In this document: positions 8,149 through 16,241 of the stretch, one piece after another
How the letters are laid out: each line of letters begins with the position of its first letter
Position numbering within the stretch: position 1 is the stretch's first letter
Source: Candidatus Gastranaerophilales bacterium HUM_1
Lineage (GTDB): Bacteria > Cyanobacteriota > Vampirovibrionia > Gastranaerophilales > Gastranaerophilaceae
DNA: 64,000 bases
NCBI GenBank assembly: GCA_002103105.1
Contig: DAAY01000003.1
Coordinates: forward strand, 372,001 to 436,000
Direction of reading: 5' to 3'
The notes under the pieces: generated by a model
What the model was told of the DNA's origin: nothing
The model's database searches: none
What the model saw: only the letters and a program-made list of their open reading frames with translations
Made by a program: the position numbers and the translations under genes

Positions 8149-8167
8149 ATTTTTGTCTAAATTTTAA

Positions 8168-9373
8168 TTATTTAGAAAGAGAATCTTCGTAGATTTTACG
8201 AACAACTTCTCTAGAATTTCCGCTAGGTCCAATGTTAATCAAACCTTCAAGAGATGGAGTTGTAAATACTAAATCTGTTAATTTATCAACATCTTCAGCT
8301 TTGAATCCCATATCTTCAAGTTTTTCAGGTACATCAACTGATTTTAACCAAGCATAAACACCATCTGCTGCTTTGTCAGCTTCAGAAACATCACCTTTCA
8401 ATCCTGGAACGATTGGAGCTAAGACGTCAGCAAGTGTTGCAGCTTTATCTTTGTAAATAGTTTTAACAACTGCTGGTAACAAGATTGCCAATCCTAATCC
8501 GTGAGATAGGTCCGGTTTAACAGCACTCAATGGATGTTCAAGAGCGTGAGTGTAGTGTAACAATCCATTATCGAAACTTACACCACCCATCATAGCTGCA
8601 TAACATAAGAAGTATCTAGCTTCTAAGTCTTCTGGGTTTGCAATTGCTTTTGGTAAATATTTAGCAACTAATTCAACAACTTGTTTTGCTAAAGTAATTG
8701 AATATGGAGAAGCAACTGTTGAAGTTGCAGCTTCTACAACGTGGTTAACGGCATCAATTGAAACATATCTTGTTTGTTTTGGAGATAATTTTGTCATCAA
8801 TTGAGGGTCATCGATTGCATATGTAGGATAGATGCAATCGTAAGCGATAGCAGGTTTGAAGTTCTTTTCAAGGTTAGTTACAACCGCAAATCTGTTTGTT
8901 TCAGAACCTGTTCCGTGTGTTAAATTAATTGAAATAACTGGAGCAGCTTTTGTTGGAGTGAATTTGAATTCATAAATATCATCCGCATTTTTGTCTGGGT
9001 ATTCAAGCAAGATTGCAACTGATTTACCAGCATCAGTTGGAGAACCTCCACCGATTGAGATAACTGCTTTTGCACCAAATTCACGAGCCATTTTAGTAGC
9101 ATCGTTTACGTGGTGAGTGTTAGGGTTTGGAGTAACTTGGTCAAAATTAATGTATCCAATACCATTTTCTTTCAATGCTGCTTCAACAACGTCCCAAGCT
9201 CCAGTTGATTTGTAAGCATGCTTACCAGACATAACAATAACTTTGTCAATTCCTTTTGATTTGATGTCTTTTGCTATGTCATGAATTTTTTGGATAGCTC
9301 CAACACCGAAGAATACACTGGTTCTTGTACGAATTTCTTTAACTTCGTGGATATTAATGTCTTTTTCCCACAT
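8168..9373 (-). CDS. Iron-containing alcohol dehydrogenase
   Basis: This group III Fe-dependent alcohol dehydrogenase has 401 residues. It has the NAD-binding GGGSPTDAGK region and the metal-ligand pattern of the family: DAVNHVVEA (Asp and His), then the two later histidines in LLHYTHALEHPLS and PDLSHGLGLA. It interconverts an alcohol and its aldehyde with NAD(P)H, probably to dispose of reductant during fermentation; the substrate cannot be read from the sequence. The start is taken at 9373, not at an in-frame ATG at 9391, because AAAGGAGAG lies 6 bases before the inner ATG and would fall inside the coding region of the longer form. It is monocistronic, with a strong downstream terminator. 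It is distant from the 4-hydroxybutyrate-type genes at 59-64 kb, so I do not assign it to that pathway. Confidence 0.92.
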   Translation of the reverse strand: MWEKDINIHEVKEIRTRTSVFFGVGAIQKIHDIAKDIKSKGIDKVIVMSGKHAYKSTGAWDVVEAALKENGIGYINFDQVTPNPNTHHVNDATKMAREFGAKAVISIGGGSPTDAGKSVAILLEYPDKNADDIYEFKFTPTKAAPVISINLTHGTGSETNRFAVVTNLEKNFKPAIAYDCIYPTYAIDDPQLMTKLSPKQTRYVSIDAVNHVVEAATSTVASPYSITLAKQVVELVAKYLPKAIANPEDLEARYFLCYAAMMGGVSFDNGLLHYTHALEHPLSAVKPDLSHGLGLAILLPAVVKTIYKDKAATLADVLAPIVPGLKGDVSEADKAADGVYAWLKSVDVPEKLEDMGFKAEDVDKLTDLVFTTPSLEGLINIGPSGNSREVVRKIYEDSLSK

Positions 9374-9457
9374 AATAAACTCTCCTTTCATCTACTAAAA
9401 CCATCTTTTTACACGAAAATTATATGTTATAAAAAGATTTTTTCAAGCAGGAGTTAT

Positions 9458-9601
9458 CTATTTTAATTTTTTCCACCAACTTTTGGGTTTATATAAACTA
9501 TCCCAATATTTTTTTGATGAGTCATAAGGATTGATATTTTTTAACGCATAACTAGAACATGCAGCTTGAGTAAATTTATCCCAATATCCGTTTGTTTGGA
9601 C
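9458..9601 (-). pseudogene. Displaced C-terminal 47 codons of the pilin-like gene
   Basis: Immediately after the A5 run at 9602-9606 (complementary strand) the next frame stays open for 47 codons and ends at TAG (9458-9460). It reads in part NGYWDKFTQAACSS, then INPYDSSKKYWDSL and ends KPKSWWKKLK. This has the Cys and Tyr/Trp content expected of a pilin-like C-terminus, while the in-frame tail of the upstream gene (SPNKRILG) does not. Removing one A from the run would join both parts into a protein of about 252 residues. It is either a true frameshift, a reversible slippage site, or a sequencing/assembly error. Confidence 0.75.
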
Positions 9602-10217
9602 TTTTTGTCCTAAATGGGTCGCAATCTACAAGATAATCGACATCTCCTTGATATGGAGTAGTTTCTCCGTCATTATAAAAGTAAAATTGGTCATATCCTA
9701 TTCTATTAGGCCCTTTATATAGTCCATTCGTATCAAAAAATATATCAAGGGCGACTACACCTCCATATCTTTTGTTGTAGCCTATATCTGAAATTAAAGA
9801 GCCATCTGGTAATAGATAGTAATATTCATGTGTATCCCCATATATTCTAGAAGGATCTCCCCAAAAGTCATTAAATAAACGCTTAAAGTTGAATGTGGAG
9901 GATTTTACTTTACTTGCTCCATTAAATTGGGTTTCCCATATTTTGTTAATTTCCCCAAAGTTTTGTTCTATCTTTTCATTATTTGTATCATAGTAAATAC
10001 TAACATCACTTGGTTTTTCAAAACCTATATCGTCAAGAGTAATTTTTAGTGCTTGTTGTATTACTGCGTACGTTTTGTTAAAGCTTGCATGTAGTGTGGT
10101 TATTTTATATTTTTCTATCAATGTAGGGATTGTCATTGCCGCAACAACTCCAATTATTCCAAGAGTTATCAATACTTCTGCAAGTGTAAAGCCATAATAA
10201 TCTTTTTTTCTCTTCAA
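9576..10217 (-). CDS. Type IV pilin-like protein, prematurely ended by a frameshift
   Basis: The first 40 residues carry a class III/type IV prepilin leader: a short basic N-terminus (MKRKKDYYG), the processing site G-F, and the hydrophobic helix FTLAEVLITLGIIGVVAAM with the conserved Glu five residues into the mature protein (FTLAE). A globular domain follows. Such proteins are cut and N-methylated by a prepilin peptidase and assembled into pili or pseudopili; pilT (49896) encodes a retraction motor that could act on them. The start is TTG at 10217, chosen because GAGGGG lies 5 bases upstream and no ATG fits. Reading stops at 9576 after 213 residues, but the natural C-terminus continues in another frame down to 9458. 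It is divergent from an HTH regulator; the intervening 13-base repeats may control both. Confidence 0.85.
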   Translation of the reverse strand: MKRKKDYYGFTLAEVLITLGIIGVVAAMTIPTLIEKYKITTLHASFNKTYAVIQQALKITLDDIGFEKPSDVSIYYDTNNEKIEQNFGEINKIWETQFNGASKVKSSTFNFKRLFNDFWGDPSRIYGDTHEYYYLLPDGSLISDIGYNKRYGGVVALDIFFDTNGLYKGPNRIGYDQFYFYNDGETTPYQGDVDYLVDCDPFRTKSPNKRILG

Positions 10218-10240
10218 AATACCCCTCTTTAGTCTATTTT

Positions 10241-10294
10241 ATGTATGCAATACTTAATCCCATAATACACTATAAAATTGCATGTATGCAATAC
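10241..10294. promoter_or_regulatory. Paired 13-base operator around the HTH-gene promoter
   Basis: ATGTATGCAATAC occurs exactly at 10241-10253 and 10282-10294, 41 bases apart (about four helix turns). The core GTAT-GCA-ATAC is itself an inverted repeat, as expected for a dimeric HTH repressor. A TATAAA at 10271-10276 lies between them, so one copy would cover the -35 region and the other the transcription start and first codons. The left copy is also 24 bases upstream of the pilin-like gene's TTG start. Autoregulation with co-control of the pilin gene is inferred. Confidence 0.6.
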
Positions 10295-10561
10295 AAAAAT
10301 GAGAAAAGTTTACAAATAATTAGAACTCTTGGACAAATAATAAAAGATTTTCGTGTGAAAAATTTGAATAAGAGTTTGAATACTTTTTCTTATGAATATG
10401 AGTTGACTCCTGGGAATGTCAGTAGAATTGAAAATGGACAAATTGAGCCTAAAATTGTTATGTTGTGGCGAATAGCTGAGGCTTTAGGAATTCCTTTATC
10501 CGATATAATAAAGCATTTAGAAGATGAATTGGGAGAAGATTTTTCGCTTTCTGATAAATAA
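10286..10561 (+). CDS. Small XRE-family HTH regulator
   Basis: This 91-residue protein consists almost only of a Cro/C1-type helix-turn-helix domain (LGQIIKDFRVKNLNKSL, then LTPGNVSRIENGQIEPK and MLWRIAEALGIPLSDIIKHL). The recognition helix is around GNVSRIENG. The start at 10286 is preferred over an in-frame ATG at 10241, because the latter would sit upstream of the likely -10 (10271-10276) and inside the left repeat. No Shine-Dalgarno site is present, so a nearly leaderless mRNA is likely. The second operator copy overlaps the first codons, which points to autorepression. Its divergent neighbour is the pilin-like gene. Function beyond DNA binding is unknown. Confidence 0.82.
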   Translation: MQYKNEKSLQIIRTLGQIIKDFRVKNLNKSLNTFSYEYELTPGNVSRIENGQIEPKIVMLWRIAEALGIPLSDIIKHLEDELGEDFSLSDK

Positions 10562-10653
10562 TTTATCATTTTATATAAGAAATTTTACAAAATATTACCT
10601 ATGTGTATGATGTTTGCCATGTTTGTTTTATAATCCATCTTGAGAGGTTAGAA

Positions 10654-11967
10654 TTGAAACATTCACGACTTACAGTATTGATATTTTTAGCACTTATACT
10701 AGGTGTTTTATTTGGTCATTTTTGCCCCCACATCGCGGTAAAAATGCGTACGTTTGCTGTAATCTTCTTGCGTATGGTTAAGATGATTATTGCACCTTTA
10801 TTATTTGCAACTTTAGTTACTGGTATTGCTGGTCATGGAGATGTAAAACAACTCGGTAAGATTGGTGTAAAAACGATTATCTATTTTGAAGTTGTTACTA
10901 CATTGGCTTTGATTATCGGTTTGACTATGGGTAACATTTTTAATCCTGGAAAAGGTTTTATTTCTGGAACAGTTGCAAACCCTGAACTTTTAAAAGAAGC
11001 GGGCTTGATGGCGGTTACAACTCCGCACACTTCTATTGCTGAAATGGTAATGAATATATTTCCAACAAGTATTGTTCAATCCATGGCGGAAGGTAATTTA
11101 CTTCAGATAGTTGTGTTCTCAATTTTTATGGCTGTTGCTTGCTGTACAGTTGGGAAAAAAGCAAAACCTGTTATGGATGTGTTACATTCAGTTGCTCAAA
11201 TCATGTTCAAGTTTACTGAATATGTAATGTATTTTGCACCTTTAGGTATTTTTGGTGCAATTGCTTCTACTGTTGGAATGAACGGTTTAGCAATTCTTAA
11301 AAATTATGCAAAAATAATATTTTCTTTATACACTGCTCTTGCAGTATTTGTTCTTTTGGTTTTATTTATTGCGTGTAAATATGCAAGAATTTCTCTTCGT
11401 AATTTATTAAAAGCGATTCAAGAACCAGCAATTTTGGCATTTACTACTGCAAGTTCAGAAGCAGCTTTCCCTAAAGCTCTTGAAATTATGGAAAGATTTG
11501 GTGTACCTCAAAATATCGTTAGTTTTGTTATGCCAACAGGTTATACCTTTAACCTTGATGGTAGTACATTGTATCTTGCGATGGCTGTTATCTTTTCATC
11601 TCAAATTTGTGGTATCAATTTAGGATTAAATCAACAAGTTTTGATGATGCTAGCTTTGATGCTTACAAGTAAGGGTGTTGCAGGTGTGCCAAGAGTTTCG
11701 TTGGTTGTTTTGGCTGGAACGTTAGCAAGTTTCAATATCCCATTAATCGGTGTTGCAATTTTGCTTGGTATCGATCAAATTTTAGATATGGGTAGAACAA
11801 CAGTTAACTTGGTTGGTAACTGTGTTGCAACTGTTGTTATTGCTAGATGGGAAAATGCTTTTGATTATGATAAAATGAAAAGATTTATTTCTGATTGTGA
11901 TAAAGAAGATAAAGAATTAGAAATGATTTGTTGTGAACAAGTAACTAATAAAATAGAGGGAAAATAA
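10654..11967 (+). CDS. Sodium/proton-dicarboxylate symporter (DctA/GltP family)
   Basis: This inner-membrane symporter of the DAACS family imports C4-dicarboxylates or glutamate/aspartate with Na+ or H+. The family hallmarks are present: MIIAPLLFATLVTGIAG, the serine-rich re-entrant loop TTASSEAAFPKAL, the substrate-site motif MPTGYTFNLDGSTLYLA, the second loop around TSKGVAGVPRV, and NLVGNCVATVVIARWE near the end. The start is taken as TTG at 10654 with GAGAGG 6 bases upstream, giving 437 residues and the usual DctA-like N-terminus (KHSRLTVLIFLALILGVLFG); a longer frame back to 10603 has no ribosome binding site. A TATAAT at 10629-10634 may be its -10. One base separates it from ileS, so they are probably cotranscribed. 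If it carries succinate it would fit the 59-64 kb pathway, but no sequence link shows this. Confidence 0.9.
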   Translation: MKHSRLTVLIFLALILGVLFGHFCPHIAVKMRTFAVIFLRMVKMIIAPLLFATLVTGIAGHGDVKQLGKIGVKTIIYFEVVTTLALIIGLTMGNIFNPGKGFISGTVANPELLKEAGLMAVTTPHTSIAEMVMNIFPTSIVQSMAEGNLLQIVVFSIFMAVACCTVGKKAKPVMDVLHSVAQIMFKFTEYVMYFAPLGIFGAIASTVGMNGLAILKNYAKIIFSLYTALAVFVLLVLFIACKYARISLRNLLKAIQEPAILAFTTASSEAAFPKALEIMERFGVPQNIVSFVMPTGYTFNLDGSTLYLAMAVIFSSQICGINLGLNQQVLMMLALMLTSKGVAGVPRVSLVVLAGTLASFNIPLIGVAILLGIDQILDMGRTTVNLVGNCVATVVIARWENAFDYDKMKRFISDCDKEDKELEMICCEQVTNKIEGK

Positions 11968-11968
11968 T

Positions 11969-14782
11969 ATGGTAGAAAGTACAAAGAAAGAGTACAAAAA
12001 TACTCTAAATTTGCCTCAAACAACATTGGCTATGAGAGCAAATGCTACTGTTAGAGAATTAGAAATCCAAAAATTTTGGGAAGAAAACAATATTTATGAA
12101 AAAATGATTGCCGAACGTGATAAAACAAATTCTTTTGTTTTGCATGATGGACCTCCTTATTTGAGTTCTGAAAAAATTCACGTTGGTACTGCGATGAATA
12201 AAATTTTGAAAGATATTTTGATTAAATATAAATCTCAAAAAGGTTTCTATGCACCATATGTTCCTGGTTATGATGGACATGGCTTGCCAATTGAAAATGC
12301 AGTTGTTAAAAATATCAAAGGCGGTCGCCATGCAATTTCAGAAGTTGAACTTCGTGCAAAATGTCGTGAGTTCGCTCATAAAAATTTAAAAGGTCAAGAA
12401 AGTGAATTTAAACGTCTTGGCGTTTTGGGGAATTGGGAAAATCCTTATTTGACTATTAATCCAGAATACGAAGCTGAACAAGTTCGTGTATTTGGTGAAA
12501 TGTATAAAAAAGGTTATATTGAAAAAGGTTTGAAACCAGTTTATTGGTGTGCCGCTTGTGAAACAGCTTTAGCTGAAGCAGAAGTTGAATATGCAGATCA
12601 TACATCTACTTCAATTTACGTAAGATTTAAGTTTGATGATGAATCCGTTAAAAAAATCTCAAGCATTTTGAATAATGTCAATGGCAACAAGGATGTATAT
12701 GCAATTATTTGGACAACGACTCCTTGGACAATTCCTTCAAATATGGCGATTTCTATGCACCCAAGATTTGAATACACTTTCTTTGAATACAAAAACGATG
12801 TATATGTTGCAGCTCAAGAGTTGTTAGCATCTTTCTTGAAAGATGTTGAATGGGATGAAGCGGATATTAAAGTTCTTGGAACTTGTGTTGGTCAAGACTT
12901 AGAATTATTAGCAACAAAACATCCTTTGGTAGATAGAAAATCTCCAATTATTTTGGGAGAACACGTAACACTAGATGCTGGTACTGGTTCAGTTCATACT
13001 GCTCCTGGTCATGGTTTAGAGGATTATGAAGTCGGTTGCAAATATAATATCGACGTATTTTCTCCTCTTGATGGAAGTGGTATTTGGACAGAAACTGTTG
13101 GTATTCCAGAACTTGTTGGAGTTCCTTATTACAAAGGGAATTCAATGGTTATTGAAATGCTTCAAAATTGTGGTGCATTGCTACAACAACAAGATATTCA
13201 GCACAGTTATCCTCATTGTTGGAGATGTAAAAAACCTGTAATTTACAGAGCAACTCCTCAATGGTTTGTTAAAGTTGACAAATTTAGAGATAAAGCTCTT
13301 GAGGCAATTCATGGTGTAAAATGGATTCCTGCAAGTGGTGAAAATAGAATCGGTAATATGGTAGAAAGCCGTACTGATTGGTGTATCTCAAGACAAAGAG
13401 CTTGGGGTGTTCCTATTCCAATTTTCTATTGTGAAGATTGTGGAGAAGTTATTTGCGATGATAGAACAATTGAAAATGTTGCTAGAATCTTTGAAGAAGA
13501 AAGTTCTGATGCGTGGGTAAAATATTCAGCAGAAGAATTGTTGCCAGAGGGTTATGTATGTCCTAAATGTGGTAAAAAACATTTCAAAAAAGAAAAAGAC
13601 ATTATGGACGTTTGGTTTGATTCAGGTGTTTCTTGGAGAGCAGTTGTTGAAAAAAGAAGCGAAGAATTAGGTCATACTCCTGTTGATATGTATTTGGAAG
13701 GTTCTGACCAACACAGAGGTTGGTTCCAATCTTCATTGTTGACTTCAATTGCAACTCAAGGTAAAGCTCCTTACAAACAGGTTTTAACTCACGGTTTTGT
13801 ATTTGGTGAAGATGGTCGTAAGATGTCAAAATCTTTGGGTAACTATATTAGACCAGATGATATTATCAAAAATTATGGTGCAGATATTTTGAGATTATGG
13901 GCTGCATCAGTAGATTACAGAAATGATATCAAAATTGGTAATAATATTGTTGGTCAATTGACTGAAATCTTTAAAAAGACAAGAAATACTGCAAGATTTT
14001 TAATCGGTAACTTGTTTGATTTTGACCCAAATTCTGATTATGTTGAGTATGATGAACTTAAAAATATTGATAAATTTGCTCTTCATAAATTGAATAAATT
14101 AATTGCTGAAGTTACTGAAGCTTTTGAAAATTACGAATTTTATAAATACTTCCAATCATTGCAAAATTTTGCTGCGGTGGATTTGAGTTCTTTCTATTTG
14201 GATATTGTGAAGGATAGATTATATACTGCTGGAAAGAAATCATTATCTCGTAGAGCTTGCCAAACAGTATTGTTTGAAAACTTGATGGCATTGGTTAAAA
14301 TTTTGGCACCTGTAATGCCTCACCAAGCAGAAGATATTTGGCAGAATGTTCCAGAAGTTCAACGTGGGGGATTAGTAAGTATATTGCTTTCTGATTGGCC
14401 AGTTGTTAATGAAAAATGGAACAATCCAGAATTGGAAGCTGATTTCACAAAGATTTTGAAATCTCGTGAAGTTGTATCTCGTGCAATTGAGCCTTTGAGA
14501 GCGGATAAAAAAGTAGGTAGTTCTTTAGAAGTTGCTGTTACAGTTAAAGCTGACGATGATTCTGTATTAAAAGCAAATGAAAAAGATTTAGCTGATATTT
14601 ATATTGTTTCTCAAGCTAACCTTGCAGATGAAAAACCATCAGATGTCTTGAATGAATACTCAGAAGAAGGTTACACTGTATGGGTTACAAAAGCTCACGG
14701 AGAAAAATGTACAAGATGTTGGAAATATCGTGAATTGAATGAGGATGGTATTTGCCCAGATTGTGCAGATGCAATTGCATAA
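11969..14782 (+). CDS. ileS: Isoleucyl-tRNA synthetase
   Basis: Class I synthetase of 937 residues, charging tRNA-Ile. It is recognised from the Rossmann-fold start (HDGPPY), the CP1 editing domain (ALAEAEVEYADHTSTS, TTTPWTIPSN, DAGTGSVHTAPGHG), the GRKMSKSLGNY loop at about 615-626, the anticodon-binding domain and the C-terminal zinc knuckle CTRC...CPDC, which marks the usual bacterial type 1 enzyme. Odd feature: the ATP-binding HIGH signature is HVGT (71-74), and the preceding loop reads PYLSSEKI where most IleRS have PYANGDI/L, one residue shorter. The second His of HxGH is thus Thr, a change seen in some other class I enzymes. The gene starts one base after the dicarboxylate symporter stop, without a clear ribosome binding site of its own beyond AGAGGGAAA in the upstream end. 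Confidence 0.96.
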   Translation: MVESTKKEYKNTLNLPQTTLAMRANATVRELEIQKFWEENNIYEKMIAERDKTNSFVLHDGPPYLSSEKIHVGTAMNKILKDILIKYKSQKGFYAPYVPGYDGHGLPIENAVVKNIKGGRHAISEVELRAKCREFAHKNLKGQESEFKRLGVLGNWENPYLTINPEYEAEQVRVFGEMYKKGYIEKGLKPVYWCAACETALAEAEVEYADHTSTSIYVRFKFDDESVKKISSILNNVNGNKDVYAIIWTTTPWTIPSNMAISMHPRFEYTFFEYKNDVYVAAQELLASFLKDVEWDEADIKVLGTCVGQDLELLATKHPLVDRKSPIILGEHVTLDAGTGSVHTAPGHGLEDYEVGCKYNIDVFSPLDGSGIWTETVGIPELVGVPYYKGNSMVIEMLQNCGALLQQQDIQHSYPHCWRCKKPVIYRATPQWFVKVDKFRDKALEAIHGVKWIPASGENRIGNMVESRTDWCISRQRAWGVPIPIFYCEDCGEVICDDRTIENVARIFEEESSDAWVKYSAEELLPEGYVCPKCGKKHFKKEKDIMDVWFDSGVSWRAVVEKRSEELGHTPVDMYLEGSDQHRGWFQSSLLTSIATQGKAPYKQVLTHGFVFGEDGRKMSKSLGNYIRPDDIIKNYGADILRLWAASVDYRNDIKIGNNIVGQLTEIFKKTRNTARFLIGNLFDFDPNSDYVEYDELKNIDKFALHKLNKLIAEVTEAFENYEFYKYFQSLQNFAAVDLSSFYLDIVKDRLYTAGKKSLSRRACQTVLFENLMALVKILAPVMPHQAEDIWQNVPEVQRGGLVSILLSDWPVVNEKWNNPELEADFTKILKSREVVSRAIEPLRADKKVGSSLEVAVTVKADDDSVLKANEKDLADIYIVSQANLADEKPSDVLNEYSEEGYTVWVTKAHGEKCTRCWKYRELNEDGICPDCADAIA

Positions 14783-14807
14783 TATTTTAGAATAATGAAT
14801 AAAATAG

Positions 14808-14838
14808 TAGCGATGGTGAGATTATCTCACCATCGCTA
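14808..14838. terminator. Bidirectional terminator between ileS and the TolC-family gene
   Basis: TAGCGATGGTGAGA (14808-14821) pairs perfectly with TCTCACCATCGCTA (14825-14838) around a TTA loop. It serves two convergent genes. Confidence 0.85.
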
Positions 14839-14859
14839 TTTAATTATGAAAACAAAATT

Positions 14860-16128
14860 TTATAAATCAGTGTTTAACAAAATTTCGTGGCCTACGTTGT
14901 GCATAAGATCTAAATATGCATCGTAGTATTTTTGGATTGCGTCAATATAATCTCTTAGTGTTTCTTGATGCATTGTTTCAACTTGTAGCAAGTTCAATAA
15001 AGTAGATTGTCCTTTTTCATATCTTTTTGTATGTTCGTCTAAAATTGTTTGTGATTCTTGCAAGATAGAACTGTAATATCCCATATTTTCTTTGGAATAT
15101 TTGAATTTGTTATAGTCTTCTTTTAGTGCATATCTTAGATGATTTTCAAAAGATTCTTTGTTTAAGTTACTTCTTTCAAGTGTAATTTTTGCTTTTTTAA
15201 TTTCTGGGTTATAAAAATATAATAGTGGAATATCTGCACTTACTCCAACATAAGCTCCTGGTAGGGCTTCTCCACCTGTTTGACGAGCAGTTTGGTATGC
15301 GTAACCCCCACCAACAGAGATGTCTGGAATACGTTTATGTTTTGCTTCTGTAATTTTTTGTTCGCTACGTTGAATATTATCTTGTGCAATTGATAGAGAA
15401 TAGCTATATTTCATTGCAGTATCTTCAATATCTTGGTAAGGTAACAAATTCAAATCTAAAATAGATAAGTTGTTCGCAAATAACGAAGATTCTACGGTAT
15501 CATACATTGTTTGAGAATCTTTAATGTTTAAGGTGTTGTTTAGTTCAAATTGAGCAACTAGAAGATTTGCTTTAGCTTTGTTCAAAAATACAACTTGTTT
15601 TTGATATTTAATTTGAGATTGAAGAACATCAAGTTTGTAGTTTGGAGAATTTTTTGTTCGCTGTTGAGAAATAACCATCATGTTTTTGAACAGTTTTTCT
15701 CTATCTTGTAATATTTTAACAACAGATTTTGCGTAAATTACTGAAAAATAATTACGCATTACTGCGATTTTTAAATCTAGTTCTTTTTCTCGGATTTCTT
15801 TTTTTACAATCTCTAAATCAGTCTGGGCGATTTTTTTTCGGATACCCCTTTTGCTAATTTCAATAGGAACATTCATACCAAATTGGCTTGAATTACCTCT
15901 AGTTACTTTGCCCATAAGAAAATTAGATTGGAATTGTGGGTTTTTAAGAGCGTTTGCAATTTTTATATCTTGTTCAAGTTCTTCAGCTTGTTTTCGTTTT
16001 GATTTGAGATCTAAGTTGTGTTCAAGAGCTAGAGATACGGCTTCATCTAGCGTAATATGTTGAACATCACTATACGCAGGTAAGCAAATCATAAAAAATA
16101 GAATAAATGTTGTAATAAGTTTTTTCAT
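14860..16128 (-). CDS. TolC-family outer-membrane channel protein
   Basis: This 422-residue outer-membrane efflux protein starts with a signal peptide (about 1-20, cleavage after PAYS). The first mature residues, ITLDEAVSLALEHNLDLKSK, are the conserved TolC/OEP start. Two OEP repeats follow, each with long coiled helices and the amphipathic barrel strands (FGMNVPIEISKRG; YVGVSADIPLLYF). In complexes of this type a trimeric channel crosses the outer membrane and joins an inner-membrane pump through an adaptor; neither pump nor adaptor gene is next to it. It is monocistronic. Together with lpxA it supports a double-membrane envelope. The transported substrate cannot be inferred. Confidence 0.9.
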   Translation of the reverse strand: MKKLITTFILFFMICLPAYSDVQHITLDEAVSLALEHNLDLKSKRKQAEELEQDIKIANALKNPQFQSNFLMGKVTRGNSSQFGMNVPIEISKRGIRKKIAQTDLEIVKKEIREKELDLKIAVMRNYFSVIYAKSVVKILQDREKLFKNMMVISQQRTKNSPNYKLDVLQSQIKYQKQVVFLNKAKANLLVAQFELNNTLNIKDSQTMYDTVESSLFANNLSILDLNLLPYQDIEDTAMKYSYSLSIAQDNIQRSEQKITEAKHKRIPDISVGGGYAYQTARQTGGEALPGAYVGVSADIPLLYFYNPEIKKAKITLERSNLNKESFENHLRYALKEDYNKFKYSKENMGYYSSILQESQTILDEHTKRYEKGQSTLLNLLQVETMHQETLRDYIDAIQKYYDAYLDLMHNVGHEILLNTDL

Positions 16129-16241
16129 AATATCCCGACTTTAATTTACTAGAATTCTAGCATAAACATTTTCATATTATCAGTTGATGTAAAGAGATTT
16201 ATAGGATGTTAGACTTTTTTTATATGAAAATTGGAGAAATT

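Noticed and set aside
8168..9373. Fe-alcohol dehydrogenase as the missing 4-hydroxybutyrate dehydrogenase
   Set aside because: It is 50 kb from the cluster, is transcribed alone and shows no substrate-specific signature; the assignment would be a guess.
10241..10285. Longer N-terminus (15 extra residues) for the HTH protein
   Set aside because: It would start upstream of the predicted promoter and the extra residues do not belong to the HTH family.
10585..10592. TTACAAAA upstream of the dicarboxylate symporter as a shared regulator site
   Set aside because: It is a single copy without the 12-13 base spacing, and the same 8-mer occurs at 21272 in an unrelated place.
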